64,000 bases of DNA from Heyndrickxia vini (GTDB lineage: Bacteria; Bacillota; Bacilli; Bacillales; Bacillaceae_C), in the NCBI RefSeq assembly GCF_016772275.1, contig NZ_CP065425.1:1536001-1600000 (forward strand), in the 5' to 3' direction. Shown here piece after piece: positions 19,668 to 31,107 of the stretch; position 1 is the stretch's first letter, and every line of letters begins with the position of its first letter. Below the pieces are notes generated by a model, which was not told where the DNA came from, searched no databases, and saw only the letters and a list, made by a program, of their open reading frames with translations. The translations under genes and the position numbers were made by a program.

Positions 19668-20825
19668 ATGGAACGAATTTATCTCGATCACTCGGCAACA
19701 TCGCCCGTTCATCCGCAAGTGATTGATACAATGATTAATGCACTAAACCAATCATTTGGAAACCCTTCAAGTATCCATTCATATGGACGAGAAGCAAGAG
19801 CACTTCTTGATGAATCAAGAACGATCATTGCAGGAAGCATTGGCGCACATTTTAATGAAATCGTGTTTACTAGCGGCGGTACAGAAGCGGATAATTTTGC
19901 GATTTTAGGTATTGCTGAAGCAATGAAAGAAAAAGGAAAGCATATTATCACATCAAAAATTGAACACCATGCGGTTCTTCATTCATGTGAGTATCTTGAA
20001 AAACATGGATATGAAGTCACTTACCTTGATGTTAACGAAAAGGGACAAGTTTCTGTAGAAAATGTAAAAGCGGCTCTTCGTGAAGATACCATCCTTGTAA
20101 CAATTATGTACGGAAACAATGAGGTAGGCACGATTCAGCCAATCAATGAAATCGGTCTTCTATTAAAAGATCATCAAGCATACTTCCATACCGATGCCGT
20201 GCAAGCATATGGAGTAGTCAAAATCAATGTTCATGAATTAAACGTTGATTTATTATCTGTATCCTCACATAAAATTAACGGTCCAAAAGGAATTGGTTTT
20301 CTATATATAAATGCAGGTACAAGGATCGTCAATCGTTCCCACGGTGGAGAACAAGAACTGAAACGTCGTGCAGGTACAGAAAACATTAGTTCAATTGCCG
20401 GCTTTGCTGAAGCTGTAAAAATCGCTCAGCAACAAATGGAAGAGAAACAGAAAGTATATCGTGATTTTAAAATAAAGTTTATAGATATATTAACGGCACA
20501 ACATGTTGATTTTCATATTAATGGATTTACTGATCATCATTCATTGCCCCATGTATTAAATATTAGCTTACCAGGTACTGATGTAGAAGCGATGCTCGTT
20601 AATTTGGACATAGCGGGAATTGCTGCTTCAAGTGGTTCTGCATGTACAGCAGGTTCAATTGAGCCATCACATGTTCTTGTAGCAATGTTTGGGAAAGAGT
20701 CGGAACGATTAAGAAATTCCATTCGATTTAGTTTTGGTTTAAATAATACGTGTGAAGAAATAGAAAAAGCTGCGAATGAAGTGGCAAAAATTGTTCAGCG
20801 TTTGAACAAGGTAAATAGAAAGTAG
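19668..20825 (+). CDS. iscS: Cysteine desulfurase (YrvO-type, partner of MnmA)
   Basis: A PLP enzyme that takes sulfur from cysteine and passes it as persulfide to MnmA for tRNA 2-thiouridine. The 385 residues start at ATG 19668 after AGAGGTGAAG. Class V aminotransferase marks are TEADNFAILG, the PLP histidine in KIEHHAVLH, the PLP lysine in SSHKINGPKG and the active-site cysteine in SSGSACTAG. mnmA follows ten bases downstream, which supports the dedicated sulfur-relay role. The B. subtilis orthologue is called YrvO. Confidence 0.93.
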   Translation: MERIYLDHSATSPVHPQVIDTMINALNQSFGNPSSIHSYGREARALLDESRTIIAGSIGAHFNEIVFTSGGTEADNFAILGIAEAMKEKGKHIITSKIEHHAVLHSCEYLEKHGYEVTYLDVNEKGQVSVENVKAALREDTILVTIMYGNNEVGTIQPINEIGLLLKDHQAYFHTDAVQAYGVVKINVHELNVDLLSVSSHKINGPKGIGFLYINAGTRIVNRSHGGEQELKRRAGTENISSIAGFAEAVKIAQQQMEEKQKVYRDFKIKFIDILTAQHVDFHINGFTDHHSLPHVLNISLPGTDVEAMLVNLDIAGIAASSGSACTAGSIEPSHVLVAMFGKESERLRNSIRFSFGLNNTCEEIEKAANEVAKIVQRLNKVNRK

Positions 20826-21950
<1,125 letters not shown>

Positions 21951-21957
21951 TTAAAGC

Positions 21958-21993
21958 ACCTCATCCCAAATATTATAGGGATGGGGTTTTTAC
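21958..21993 (+). terminator. Terminator after mnmA
   Basis: ACCTCATCCC and GGGATGGGGT stem with T run. Confidence 0.85.
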
Positions 21994-22019
21994 TTTACAG
22001 CTAAAAAGGGAATAACTTA

Positions 22020-22028
22020 TGTTATAAT
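22020..22028 (+). promoter_or_regulatory. Extended -10 promoter for yrrB-recD2
   Basis: TGTTATAAT at 22020-22028 is a full extended -10 (TGN plus TATAAT). No good -35 is visible at the right distance. Confidence 0.6.
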
Positions 22029-22066
22029 TTCGGTAGAAAATAATTGAGTTTTTGAGGTGTCATATT

Positions 22067-22735
22067 TTGGATAAAAACAAAAAAGGAATCGAATGTTTAC
22101 AGGAAGGCAAATTTGAAGAGGCTATTAAATTTTTCTCGGAGGCGATTGAGGAAAATCCGAGCGACCCTGTTGCCTATATAAATTTTGGAAATGTTTTAAT
22201 TGCAGTAAACGAAATGGAGCGAGCAGTGAAATTTTTTGAAAAAGCCATTGATCTGGATGACCAAGCATCTGCAGCTTATTATTGTTTAGGTAATTTATAT
22301 TATGAACAAGAACAATATGAACAGGCAGTCACTTATTTTGAGAAAGCAAAGAACACAGGATTAAATAATAACGATATTTATTTCATGATTGGAATGTGCT
22401 TTGTGCAACTTGGAAACCCCAAATTAGCCATGCCCTATTTACAAAGAAGTGTAGAACTAAATGCGGAGGATGTAGAAGCTAGATTTCAATATGCATTAGT
22501 TTTGGCACAGTCTGAAGTATATGAAGAAGCCATTCAGCAATTCATCTCAGTTGTCAATCAAGATCCACAGCATGCCGACGCTTATTACAATTTAGGCGTA
22601 GCGTATCTTGGATATTATGAAGATTCAGAGAAGGCGGCAGAGTTTTTTAATCAAGCACTTGAGATTCAACCGGATCATGTATTATCAGGATATGGGATTA
22701 AAATGATTGAAAAAATGAGGGAAACGAACGAATAA
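22067..22735 (+). CDS. yrrB: Tetratricopeptide repeat protein YrrB
   Basis: A 222-residue cytoplasmic protein made of about six TPR units with the typical W/Y-G-A-Y-A-P spacing, for example AYYCLGNLYYEQEQYEQAV and AYYNLGVAYLGYYEDSEKA. TPR arrays bind protein partners. It always neighbours mnmA and recD2 in bacilli, and a role with the tRNA thiolation complex has been suggested. I chose TTG 22067 because GAGGTG lies seven bases upstream; an in-frame TTG at 22052 overlaps that site. Confidence 0.88.
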   Translation: MDKNKKGIECLQEGKFEEAIKFFSEAIEENPSDPVAYINFGNVLIAVNEMERAVKFFEKAIDLDDQASAAYYCLGNLYYEQEQYEQAVTYFEKAKNTGLNNNDIYFMIGMCFVQLGNPKLAMPYLQRSVELNAEDVEARFQYALVLAQSEVYEEAIQQFISVVNQDPQHADAYYNLGVAYLGYYEDSEKAAEFFNQALEIQPDHVLSGYGIKMIEKMRETNE

Positions 22736-22759
22736 TATCCCGCTTTATAAGGGGGGCTC

Positions 22760-25144
22760 ATGTTGGAGCAGCAAAATACACTTAATTTATTTGAAAATGA
22801 TGAGAAATATGTAAAAGGCCGACATCTTGTCACGATTTTCCATAATGAACAAAACTTATATTCAGTTATTCGAATAAGAATTGATGAAACCAATTTAGAA
22901 ACAGAAGAGAAAGAGGCAGTCATTACTGGACATTTCCCGAAAATACATGAGCAGGAAACCTATATTTTTTATGGGGATATGCAAGAACATCCTAAGTTCG
23001 GACCTCAATTTCAAGCCAAACATTTTAAAAAAGAAATCCCACAAACGAAACAAGGAATTATTACTTATCTTTCAAGTGAAATGTTCAGTGGAATCGGAAA
23101 AAAAACAGCAGAACGTATTGTAGATGTATTAGGAGAAAATGCAATAAGTAAAATTTTGGACCAACCATCCTTGCTTGATTCGATTCCCAAATTACCTCCT
23201 GAAAAAGCAAAAACATTATATGATAAATTAATTGAACATCAAGGACTAGAGCGAGTAATGATTGGTTTAAATCAATTAGGGTTTGGTCCCCAAATTTCAA
23301 TGAAAATTTATCAAGTATATCAGGAACAATCATTAGACATTATTCAAAAGAATCCGTATCAATTAGTCGAATCAGTGGAAGGCATTGGATTTGGTCGTGC
23401 TGATGAAATAGGAAAGCAATTAGGTATTGTTGGGAATCATCCAGACAGAATAAAAGCGGGTTGTATGTATACGCTTGAGGTAGAATGTTTGCAAAATGGC
23501 CATGTCTATATGGAATCAAAAGAACTTTTGCCCCAAGTAAAATTATTGTTAGAGGAATCCCAACCTATTTCCATTGAATACTCAGATATTTCTAATGAGA
23601 TTATCAAACTTGGCGAAGAGAGCAAAATTGTTGTAGAAAACAATAATGTATATATCCCTTCTTTATATTTTTCTGAAAAAGGTATTGTATCAAATATCCA
23701 GCGCATTTTGGCGCAGGAGGACTATAAGGATCAATTTCCAGAATCCGAATTTTTACTTGCCTTAGGGGAACTTGAAGACCGAATCGGTGTTCAATATGCC
23801 GCCTCGCAAAAGGAGGCAATTCAAACCGCATTAATGTCTCCAATGATGCTCCTAACGGGTGGACCGGGTACAGGGAAGACAACAGTAATCAAAGGAATTG
23901 TTGAATTGTATGCAGAGCTAAATGGTTGTTCATTAGAGCCGAAAGATTATAGTAAGGATAACCCTTTCCCGATTATTTTAACTGCCCCTACAGGTAGGGC
24001 AGCGAAAAGAATGTCTGAATCGACAGGGTTACCGGCCATGACGATTCACCGCCTTTTAGGTATGACTGGACAGGATGATGTTGGCGTAGATGAGGACAAA
24101 CAAATTGATGGAAAAATTGTCATCGTCGATGAAATGTCGATGGTCGATACATGGCTGGCACATCAATTACTTAAAGCAATGCCAGAACAAATCCAAGTCA
24201 TTTTAGTTGGAGATGAAGATCAACTTCCATCTGTTGGACCAGGTCAAGTGTTAAAAGATCTTTTACGATCAAAAGTGATTCCAACGGTTCAATTAACAGA
24301 TATTTATCGTCAAGAAGGCGGTTCATCAATCATCGAATTAGCCCATGATATTAAAAATGGACGAATCCCGCAAGATGTGACAAAACAACAAAAGGATCGA
24401 TCATTCATCCGCTGCACCACTCAGCAAATTCCGGAAGTAATTGAAAAAATTGTATCAAGTGCAAAGCGAAAAGGGTATACACAGAAGGATGTACAAGTAT
24501 TAGCACCAATGTACAGAGGAGCAGCTGGTATTGATCGTTTGAATGTTTTATTACAGGAAATTTTTAACCCAAATGAAACGGGCGAGAGAAAAGAATTAAG
24601 TTTCGGGGATATTAAGTATCGTATTGGTGATAAAGTATTACAGCTTGTTAATCAACCGGAACAACATGTTTTCAATGGTGATATTGGTGAAATTGTATCG
24701 ATTTTTTATGCGAAAGAAAATACTGAAAAACAAGATTTAATACTTATTTCATTTGATGGTATAGAAGTAACATATACACGACAGGATTTTAACCAGTTTA
24801 CACATGCATACTGTTGTTCAATCCATAAATCACAAGGAAGCGAATTTCCGATCGTTATTCTGCCTGTTGTAAAAAGTTATTATAGGATGCTCAGAAGAAA
24901 TTTATTATATACAGCAATCACGAGAAGCAAACAATCATTAATTATTTGTGGTGAACAAGAAGCTTTTCGATTAGGAATAGAACGGGTAGATGACCAATTA
25001 AGAAAAACAAATCTCTACGATAAATTGAAAATTTTAGCAGAAGTTACTGATGTTGAAAAGTTCATCGAATTATCAAGTGAAACCATTATGCAAATTGACC
25101 CAATGATAGGAATGGAAAACGTTACACCTTATGATTTTATGTAA
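22760..25144 (+). CDS. recD2: ATP-dependent DNA helicase RecD2
   Basis: A superfamily 1 helicase (5' to 3') found in bacteria without RecBCD, involved in repair and fork stability. The 794-residue protein has the RecD2 N-terminal extension with helix-hairpin-helix segments (GIGKKTAERIVD and GIGFGRADEIG). Walker A is GGPGTGKTT near residue 366, and the fold continues with APTGRAAKRMSE, VDEMSMVD, VGDEDQLPSVGPGQ and HKSQGSEFP. ATG 22760 follows GGGGGG. The B. subtilis orthologue is YrrC. Confidence 0.95.
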   Translation: MLEQQNTLNLFENDEKYVKGRHLVTIFHNEQNLYSVIRIRIDETNLETEEKEAVITGHFPKIHEQETYIFYGDMQEHPKFGPQFQAKHFKKEIPQTKQGIITYLSSEMFSGIGKKTAERIVDVLGENAISKILDQPSLLDSIPKLPPEKAKTLYDKLIEHQGLERVMIGLNQLGFGPQISMKIYQVYQEQSLDIIQKNPYQLVESVEGIGFGRADEIGKQLGIVGNHPDRIKAGCMYTLEVECLQNGHVYMESKELLPQVKLLLEESQPISIEYSDISNEIIKLGEESKIVVENNNVYIPSLYFSEKGIVSNIQRILAQEDYKDQFPESEFLLALGELEDRIGVQYAASQKEAIQTALMSPMMLLTGGPGTGKTTVIKGIVELYAELNGCSLEPKDYSKDNPFPIILTAPTGRAAKRMSESTGLPAMTIHRLLGMTGQDDVGVDEDKQIDGKIVIVDEMSMVDTWLAHQLLKAMPEQIQVILVGDEDQLPSVGPGQVLKDLLRSKVIPTVQLTDIYRQEGGSSIIELAHDIKNGRIPQDVTKQQKDRSFIRCTTQQIPEVIEKIVSSAKRKGYTQKDVQVLAPMYRGAAGIDRLNVLLQEIFNPNETGERKELSFGDIKYRIGDKVLQLVNQPEQHVFNGDIGEIVSIFYAKENTEKQDLILISFDGIEVTYTRQDFNQFTHAYCCSIHKSQGSEFPIVILPVVKSYYRMLRRNLLYTAITRSKQSLIICGEQEAFRLGIERVDDQLRKTNLYDKLKILAEVTDVEKFIELSSETIMQIDPMIGMENVTPYDFM

Positions 25145-25186
25145 ATAACAGACACTATAAATGTTCGAAAAAGGTGGGGATGCTTT

Positions 25187-25705
25187 TTGAGAACATTGTC
25201 GCTTCTAAAGGGAATACCTGTTTATAATGCAGAGGGCCAAAAAAAGGGAGAGGTTTGCGACCTAGGTATTTCCGATACGGGGAAAATAAGTTGTCTGCTA
25301 ATTAAATCGAAAAATTTATTTAGTACACTATACCGTTTGCCTATAACTGAAGTAGATGAATTTGGGGAGCAGGGGATCATTTTACGAAAAAGCAACAAGC
25401 TTCAAAAATACAAGGCAATAGACGAAGAATATACAATTTGTCATTCAAAGCCCCTATTAAAAAAATTAACAATTTCACGTAGTGGTGATCAGTTAGGGTT
25501 ATTGGAAGACGTATATTTTTCAGAAGAAGTGGGCACAATCATAGGGTACGAACTAACAGATGGCTTCTTTACAGATATTATGGAAGGAAAGAAGATTGTC
25601 CATTCAGTTGGGCCCCCTAGGTTTGGAAAAGATGCCATCATCGTTTCGGTAAATCAAACGCGAGGTGGCGAAACCTATGATGAAGTGCCCCAATTGCCAA
25701 AGTAA
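25187..25705 (+). CDS. yrrD: PRC-barrel domain protein YrrD
   Basis: A 172-residue protein with two PRC-barrel-like halves, about residues 5-75 (GIPVYNAEGQKKGEVCDLGI) and 90-160 (GDQLGLLEDVYFSEEVGTIIGYEL). PRC-barrels act in RNA metabolism and photosynthetic complexes; the role here is unknown. TTG 25187 follows AGGTGGGG. The 3' end overlaps the zinc-ribbon gene. The gene keeps its B. subtilis place after recD2. Confidence 0.85.
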   Translation: MRTLSLLKGIPVYNAEGQKKGEVCDLGISDTGKISCLLIKSKNLFSTLYRLPITEVDEFGEQGIILRKSNKLQKYKAIDEEYTICHSKPLLKKLTISRSGDQLGLLEDVYFSEEVGTIIGYELTDGFFTDIMEGKKIVHSVGPPRFGKDAIIVSVNQTRGGETYDEVPQLPK

Positions 25706-25865
25706 AGATCTTGGTAAAATTGGTATCAACCAATATTATTGCTGGAACTGTTTTATCGAACTTTCGATTGGCAAAGATACAATTTTTACTCATCAAGTAG
25801 AAGAAGATGGAACATTAAGTTCATTAGATGATTTATTTGATGAAGAGTCGCGAAGATTAAGTTAA
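25677..25865 (+). CDS. Small zinc-ribbon protein (YrzR-like)
   Basis: A 62-residue protein with two CxxC pairs, CPNC at residues 4-7 and CWNC near 22-25, which should bind one zinc. The acidic tail VEEDGTLSSLDDLFDEES is conserved in the B. subtilis protein at this position, YrzR. The start, ATG 25677 or the adjacent ATG 25680, lies after GAGGTGG inside the yrrD 3' end. The function is unknown. Confidence 0.8.
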   Translation: MMKCPNCQSKDLGKIGINQYYCWNCFIELSIGKDTIFTHQVEEDGTLSSLDDLFDEESRRLS

Positions 25866-25884
25866 ATGGAAGGGGTGCATTGTT

Positions 25885-26019
25885 TTGAATAAAACATTCG
25901 TCTCCTTGCTAGGCTTCGGAGCAGGGATAGCAGCAACAGCAATCTCTCAACGACAAGGATATTTTGATAATAAACAAATGAAAAAAATGACGAAACGTTT
26001 ACGTAAGGCATTTCGTTAA
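25885..26019 (+). CDS. DUF3918-type small membrane protein (YrzQ-like)
   Basis: A 44-residue ORF from TTG 25885: a short hydrophobic segment (FVSLLGFGAGIAATAIS) followed by a basic tail (MKKMTKRLRKAFR). GGAAGGGGTG provides a ribosome site, and a strong terminator follows the stop directly. Location and shape match the YrzQ/DUF3918 family of bacilli, recognised from memory. Confidence 0.75.
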   Translation: MNKTFVSLLGFGAGIAATAISQRQGYFDNKQMKKMTKRLRKAFR

Positions 26020-26025
26020 ATTATG

Positions 26026-26053
26026 GCTATCCCATTGTGGGATAGCTTTTTTT
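26026..26053 (+). terminator. Terminator after yrrB-yrzQ operon
   Basis: GCTATCCC and GGGATAGC with a five-base loop and seven T residues. Confidence 0.9.
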
Positions 26054-26101
26054 GTCGGATAAAAAACCGCATAATTCGAATACTAGAAAAAGGAGGGATG
26101 T

Positions 26102-27181
26102 ATGTTGCAGAAACCCCGTTGGCATTGGCTTTTAAATCTTGGTATTCTATTACTTTTGATGATCATTTTGTATTTTTTTCTTCTTTTAAAACCATTTTGG
26201 ATGCCTATACTAAAAATATTTTTATCTGCATTTATACCTTTGTTTATTGCTGCCTTCTTTACGTACTTATTACATCCTCTTGTGGAAAAACTACATGAGC
26301 TGGGTATACATAGAGGATTAGCAACCTTTTTAATTTATATCGTTTTTTTTGGCGGAATCGGATACATGATCTATTTAGGCATCCCTATCTTGATTGAACA
26401 GATTAAAGATTTATCAGACCATATTCCAGAATTTGCGAATCAATACCGTACGTGGGTAGAAAATTTACACGATTCAACCTCGAGATGGCCGGATGGAATC
26501 CAAGATCAGATTGAACAGCGAATCAATAAGTTTGAAGCTTGGTTAAGCGGTTTTCTTTCAAAAGCAATAAATTCGTTAATGAAAATTGTAAATTTCATAT
26601 TTATTCTAGCAATTATCCCTTTTCTCTCTTTTTATTTACTAAAAGATATAGAAAAGGTAAAGCAAACAGCATGGTATTTTACTCCGAAGAGATGGCGCAA
26701 CCAGGCGAAACTTATGGTAAAAGATGCGGATGAATCAATCGGGGGATATATAAGGGGTCAACTTTTAGTTTGTCTATTAGTTGGGACAATTTCTACAATA
26801 GCATTTTGGTTAATCGATATAAAATATCCCGTTCTATTAGGTTTAATTGTTGGAATTACGGATATTATTCCTTACTTTGGTCCAATTATCGGTGCAGTAC
26901 CGGTGGCAATTATTGCAGCGACCATGTCAGTAAAATATTTAATTTATGTTCTTATCATAATTGTAGTATTACAATTTCTTGAAGGAAATATATTATCCCC
27001 TTTAATCGTTGGCAAGTCCTTACATATGCATCCGTTATTTATTATTCTTGCATTGACAATCGGAGGGGAAATCGGAGGAGTAGTCGGATTAATTATTGCT
27101 GTCCCTTCTTTAGCCATATTAAAAGTTATTTTAATTCATGTGAAAAATCATATTTCAACAAATATACATTCACAAGATTGA
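26102..27181 (+). CDS. yrrI: AI-2E family transporter (YrrI-like)
   Basis: A 359-residue polytopic membrane protein of the AI-2E/PerM family, whose members export small molecules or exchange sodium and protons. The substrate here is unknown. Features are N-terminal paired helices, a soluble domain at about 95-150 (DHIPEFANQYRTWVENLH), the family block IIPFLSFYLLKD, and GLIVGITDIIPYFGPIIGA followed by ILSPLIVGKSLHMHPL. ATG 26102 follows AGGAGG. The stop codon overlaps the alaS promoter. Confidence 0.88.
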   Translation: MLQKPRWHWLLNLGILLLLMIILYFFLLLKPFWMPILKIFLSAFIPLFIAAFFTYLLHPLVEKLHELGIHRGLATFLIYIVFFGGIGYMIYLGIPILIEQIKDLSDHIPEFANQYRTWVENLHDSTSRWPDGIQDQIEQRINKFEAWLSGFLSKAINSLMKIVNFIFILAIIPFLSFYLLKDIEKVKQTAWYFTPKRWRNQAKLMVKDADESIGGYIRGQLLVCLLVGTISTIAFWLIDIKYPVLLGLIVGITDIIPYFGPIIGAVPVAIIAATMSVKYLIYVLIIIVVLQFLEGNILSPLIVGKSLHMHPLFIILALTIGGEIGGVVGLIIAVPSLAILKVILIHVKNHISTNIHSQD

Positions 27182-27207
27182 CAAAGTATAATAAAGTTTT
27201 TTATAAT
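27178..27207 (+). promoter_or_regulatory. Sigma-A promoter of alaS
   Basis: TTGACA at 27178-27183, overlapping the yrrI stop codon, an 18-base spacer and TATAAT at 27202-27207. Confidence 0.85.
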
Positions 27208-27214
27208 TCGACTA

Positions 27215-27477
27215 TAGAAGAAAAACAATGAAAATGTTGAAGGATCAAGTATGTTATAGTCCATCTAAGAGTAATTTACTCAATTAGAGAGGAATTTCCG
27301 CGGCTGAAAGAAATTCTAGATGAAGGATAACAGAAAGCTAATCCGGAGTGCAGGTAAAAACTGCCGTCTTGCCCCGTTATAGGCACCCAAGAGAAAGATA
27401 ATAGGAATATTATCTTTAATCAGGGTGGTACCGCGAGTAAGTCTCTCGTCCCTGTCCAGGGATGGAGGCTTTTTTTA
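27215..27477 (+). promoter_or_regulatory. T-box riboswitch, alanine-specific, alaS leader
   Basis: The T-box AGGGTGGTACCGCG is at 27422-27435. It is followed by the terminator GTCTC..GTCCCTG / CAGGGAT.GAGGC with T run (27441-27477). The likely specifier is GCT at 27337-27339, an alanine codon after GAAA in Stem I, though the loop register was judged by eye. Uncharged tRNA-Ala should stabilise the antiterminator and permit alaS transcription. Confidence 0.92.
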
Positions 27478-27506
27478 TTTCTCAAAAATAATTTGGAGGT
27501 TTTAAT

Positions 27507-30140
27507 ATGAAAAATTTAACAGGCGAACAAATTCGCCAAATGTTTTTAGATTTTTTCCAAGAAAAAGGGCATAAGGTGGAACCCAGTGCTTCACTTGTTC
27601 CACATGATGACCCATCATTACTATGGATCAATAGTGGGGTAGCGACATTAAAAAAATATTTTGATGGACGTGTTATTCCAGAAAATCCACGTATTACGAA
27701 TGCTCAAAAGGCGATACGTACAAATGATATTGAAAACGTTGGAAAAACAGCAAGACATCATACATTCTTTGAAATGCTCGGGAATTTTTCAATTGGCGAT
27801 TATTTTAAAGAAGAAGCAATTGATTGGGCTTGGGAATTTCTTACTAGTCCGAAATGGATTGGCTTTGACCCTGATAAATTGTCCGTAACTATTCATCCTG
27901 AGGATGATGAAGCACATGAATTATGGAATAAAAAAATTGGTTTACCAGAAGAAAGAATTATTCGATTAGAAGAAAACTTTTGGGATATCGGAGAAGGGCC
28001 AAGTGGTCCAAATACGGAGATTTTCTATGACCGTGGACCAGAGTTTGGCAATGATGAAAATGATCCGGAATTATATCCCGGTGGCGAGAATGAAAGATAT
28101 TTAGAAGTATGGAACCTTGTTTTTTCTCAGTTTAATCACAACCCTGATGGAACATACACTCCACTGCCAAAGAAAAATATTGATACTGGTATGGGATTAG
28201 AACGAATGGCGTCTGTTATTCAAGAAGTGCCAACGAATTTTGATACAGATTTGTTTATGCCAATTATTGGGGAAACAGAAAAGCTTTCAGGTGAGAAGTA
28301 TCGTGTTGACACTGAAAAAGATGTTGCCTTTAAAGTGATCGCAGACCATATCCGTACCGTTTCATTCGCTGTAAGTGATGGGGCATTGCCGTCAAATGAA
28401 GGGCGTGGCTATGTTTTACGAAGACTTTTACGCAGGGCAGTAAGATATGCAAAAACAATTAATATTAACGAACCATTTATGTATAAATTAGTTCCCGTAG
28501 TAGCGGAAATCATGGTCGATTTTTACCCTCAAGTAAAAGAAAATACTGAATTCATACAAAAAGTAGTGAAAAATGAAGAAGAACGATTCCATGAAACTTT
28601 ACACGAAGGTTTGGCTATTCTATCATCTGTTATGAATAAAGCAAAAGAAGAAGGTACAGGTATCATTGCAGGTGAAGATGTTTTCCGGTTATATGATACG
28701 TATGGTTTCCCAGTTGAACTTACTGAAGAGTACGCGGCTGAACAAGGATTAAAAATTGATCTTGAAGGTTTTGAAAGAGAAATGGAAAATCAACGTGAGC
28801 GTGCGCGTAATGCAAGACAAGACGTGGGTTCAATGCAGGTTCAAGGCGGAATACTAGGGGATATTAAAGAACCAAGTAAATTTGTTGGTTATGACATGTT
28901 AACTAAATCAACGAAAGTATCAGTCATCATTAAAGATGGTAAATTAGTTGATCAAGCAGTTAGTGGTGATGAAATTCAATTTATCCTTGAAGAAACACCT
29001 TTCTACGCTGAAAGTGGTGGTCAAATAGCTGATGAAGGGAAATTAGAAGCAGAAGGACTTCTCGTAATTGTTGCCGATGTTATAAAAGCGCCAAATGGCC
29101 AACATTTACAACGAGGAATCATTAAAGAAGGTACGCTAAAAACAGGTAATGAAGTAGTTGCATCAGTTAATGAAATAAGCAGAAACAAAACAATCAAAAA
29201 TCACTCAGCTACCCATCTGCTTCATCAAGCATTAAAGGACGTATTAGGAACACATGTCAATCAGGCAGGGTCATTAGTAGAACCGAATAGACTACGTTTC
29301 GACTTCTCGCATTTCGGTCAAATTACTTCCGAGGAATTAGAAAAGATCGAAGAAATTGTAAACGAAAAGATTTGGGCTAGTATACCGGTCGTTATTCAAA
29401 ATAAAAATATAGATGAAGCAAAAGCGATGGGGGCTATGGCATTATTCGGTGAAAAATATGGTCAAATCGTTCGCGTCGTTTCGATGGGCGATTATAGTTT
29501 AGAGTTATGTGGTGGTTGCCATGTTTCAAACACTTCATCGATTGGGATTTTTAAAATTGTTTCGGAAAGCGGCATTGGTGCAGGAACAAGACGGATTGAA
29601 GCAGTAACTGGGGAAGCTGCATATCATTTAATGAATGAACATATCCATCGTTTAAATGAGGCAGCAGCTAAGCTTAAAGCAAATCCAAAAGATTTAAGTA
29701 CAAGAATCGACAATGTACTACAAGAACTTAAAGATTTACAAAAAGAAAATGAATCATTATCTGCAAAATTGTCGAATATTGAAGCAGGGAGCTTAGTCGA
29801 CAATACAGTTATTGTAGAAGGAATAAATGTAATAGCGAGTAAAGTTCAAGGTGTAGACATGAATAATTTACGTAGTATGGTAGATGATCTGAAACAAAAA
29901 TTAGAATCAGGTATTGTTGTACTAGGTTCTGTACAAGATGATAAAGTAAATATTATTGCTGGTGTCACGAAAGATTTAATTGAAAAAGGATACCATGCAG
30001 GAAAACTAGTAAAAGAAGTAGCATCCCGTTGCGGCGGCGGTGGCGGTGGCCGTCCCGATATGGCTCAAGCTGGCGGTAAAGATCCAGATAAACTAGATTC
30101 TGCACTAGAATTTGTGAGTGATTGGGTAAAATCCATTTGA
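27507..30140 (+). CDS. alaS: Alanyl-tRNA synthetase
   Basis: An 877-residue class II enzyme that charges tRNA-Ala. The catalytic domain shows [19 protein letters not shown] near residue 85. The editing domain has the zinc motif [11 protein letters not shown] with CGGCHVSNT. The C-terminal DHHA1/C-Ala domain ends with [16 protein letters not shown]. The start follows TTGGAGG and the gene has its own T-box leader. Confidence 0.97.
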   Translation: MKNLTGEQIRQMFLDFFQEKGHKVEPSASLVPHDDPSLLWINSGVATLKKYFDGRVIPENPRITNAQKAIRTNDIENVGKTARHHTFFEMLGNFSIGDYFKEEAIDWAWEFLTSPKWIGFDPDKLSVTIHPEDDEAHELWNKKIGLPEERIIRLEENFWDIGEGPSGPNTEIFYDRGPEFGNDENDPELYPGGENERYLEVWNLVFSQFNHNPDGTYTPLPKKNIDTGMGLERMASVIQEVPTNFDTDLFMPIIGETEKLSGEKYRVDTEKDVAFKVIADHIRTVSFAVSDGALPSNEGRGYVLRRLLRRAVRYAKTININEPFMYKLVPVVAEIMVDFYPQVKENTEFIQKVVKNEEERFHETLHEGLAILSSVMNKAKEEGTGIIAGEDVFRLYDTYGFPVELTEEYAAEQGLKIDLEGFEREMENQRERARNARQDVGSMQVQGGILGDIKEPSKFVGYDMLTKSTKVSVIIKDGKLVDQAVSGDEIQFILEETPFYAESGGQIADEGKLEAEGLLVIVADVIKAPNGQHLQRGIIKEGTLKTGNEVVASVNEISRNKTIKNHSATHLLHQALKDVLGTHVNQAGSLVEPNRLRFDFSHFGQITSEELEKIEEIVNEKIWASIPVVIQNKNIDEAKAMGAMALFGEKYGQIVRVVSMGDYSLELCGGCHVSNTSSIGIFKIVSESGIGAGTRRIEAVTGEAAYHLMNEHIHRLNEAAAKLKANPKDLSTRIDNVLQELKDLQKENESLSAKLSNIEAGSLVDNTVIVEGINVIASKVQGVDMNNLRSMVDDLKQKLESGIVVLGSVQDDKVNIIAGVTKDLIEKGYHAGKLVKEVASRCGGGGGGRPDMAQAGGKDPDKLDSALEFVSDWVKSI

Positions 30141-30185
30141 TTCAAACAAAAAGTGTTGTACAATAAAGAAAGGAAATAGTGCCTT

Positions 30186-30222
30186 GAAGGAAAAATGATA
30201 GATCCTATCATTTTTTCCTTCC
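30186..30222 (+). terminator. Stem-loop after alaS
   Basis: A 16 bp near-perfect stem, GAAGGAAAAATGATAG against CTATCATTTTTTCCTTC, with a three-base loop. The T run lies within the 3' arm. A possible promoter (TTGATT at 30137, TACAAT at 30159) lies upstream, so it could also attenuate the next operon. Confidence 0.65.
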
Positions 30223-30407
30223 TCCTAATGATCAACAACATATTATTTCTACGTCCGATTTCTTCTTATTTTAAGAAGGATTTATGTATGAATATTTATA
30301 CGGAGGTTATTTTGAACGGGATTGCTATTGGTTGAGCTTTTGAATAGGTGCTAAGCAAAATAATGCTTGTTTAATTAGGACAAGCGGTTAAAGAGAGGTG
30401 CTGTATA

Positions 30408-30677
30408 ATGAGCTCTTTTGACAAAACGATGCGATTTAATTTTTCGGAAGAACCTCTAGAGCATGATGTGAAAGAAGTAATATTGCAAGTATTTGAAGCA
30501 TTGCAGGAAAAAGGGTATAATCCGATTAATCAAATCGTCGGTTACCTTCTATCTGGTGATCCGGCATATATTCCTCGCCATCAGGATGCACGTAACATCA
30601 TCCGAAAGCTAGAACGTGATGAAATCATTGAAGTATTAGTGAAATCTTATTTGAAACAGCATCGTGGAGGCTATTAA
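30408..30677 (+). CDS. ireB: IreB-family regulatory phosphoprotein (UPF0297)
   Basis: An 89-residue protein nearly identical in pattern to YrzL of B. subtilis and IreB of Enterococcus, a substrate of the PASTA kinase in cephalosporin tolerance. Conserved parts are [14 protein letters not shown] at the N terminus (likely phospho-threonine region) and [23 protein letters not shown] 30408 follows AGAGAGGTG. It forms the invariant trio ireB-ruvX-yrzB. Confidence 0.93.
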   Translation: MSSFDKTMRFNFSEEPLEHDVKEVILQVFEALQEKGYNPINQIVGYLLSGDPAYIPRHQDARNIIRKLERDEIIEVLVKSYLKQHRGGY

Positions 30678-30678
30678 T

Positions 30679-31095
30679 TTGAGAGTTATGGGTCTTGATG
30701 TTGGTTCTAAAACAGTCGGAGTGGCCGTTAGTGATGAGCTTGGCTGGACAGCCCAAGGAATTGAAACCATTTCGATTGATGAAGAAAAAGAAAAATTTGG
30801 ATTCGAACGTGTAGCAGAAATTGTTGGACTTTATGAAGTCCAAAAAATCATCGTCGGGTTTCCTAAAAATATGAATAACACAATAGGTCCGCGAGGAGAA
30901 GCATCAAAAGCATACGCAGACAAGCTAAAGGAACTTCTAGGTTTGCCTGTTATTATGTGGGACGAGCGATTAAGTACGATGGCAGCTGAAAGGGTTCTTT
31001 TGGAAGCAGATGTAAGTCGAAAAAAACGTAAAAAAGTTATTGATAAAATGGCTGCTAGTATGATCTTGCAAGGTTATCTTGATAGTCAAAATTAA
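30679..31095 (+). CDS. ruvX: Putative pre-16S rRNA nuclease / Holliday junction resolvase-like (YqgF)
   Basis: A 138-residue RNase H-fold protein with [20 protein letters not shown] at the N terminus, [15 protein letters not shown] and [14 protein letters not shown], the acidic catalytic positions of the YqgF family. In other bacteria it helps mature the 16S rRNA 5' end. TTG 30679 lies eight bases after GGAGG. A GTG at 30664 overlaps the ribosome site and is unlikely. The B. subtilis name is YrrK. Confidence 0.92.
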   Translation: MRVMGLDVGSKTVGVAVSDELGWTAQGIETISIDEEKEKFGFERVAEIVGLYEVQKIIVGFPKNMNNTIGPRGEASKAYADKLKELLGLPVIMWDERLSTMAAERVLLEADVSRKKRKKVIDKMAASMILQGYLDSQN

Positions 31096-31107
31096 TGAGG
31101 TGAAGAG

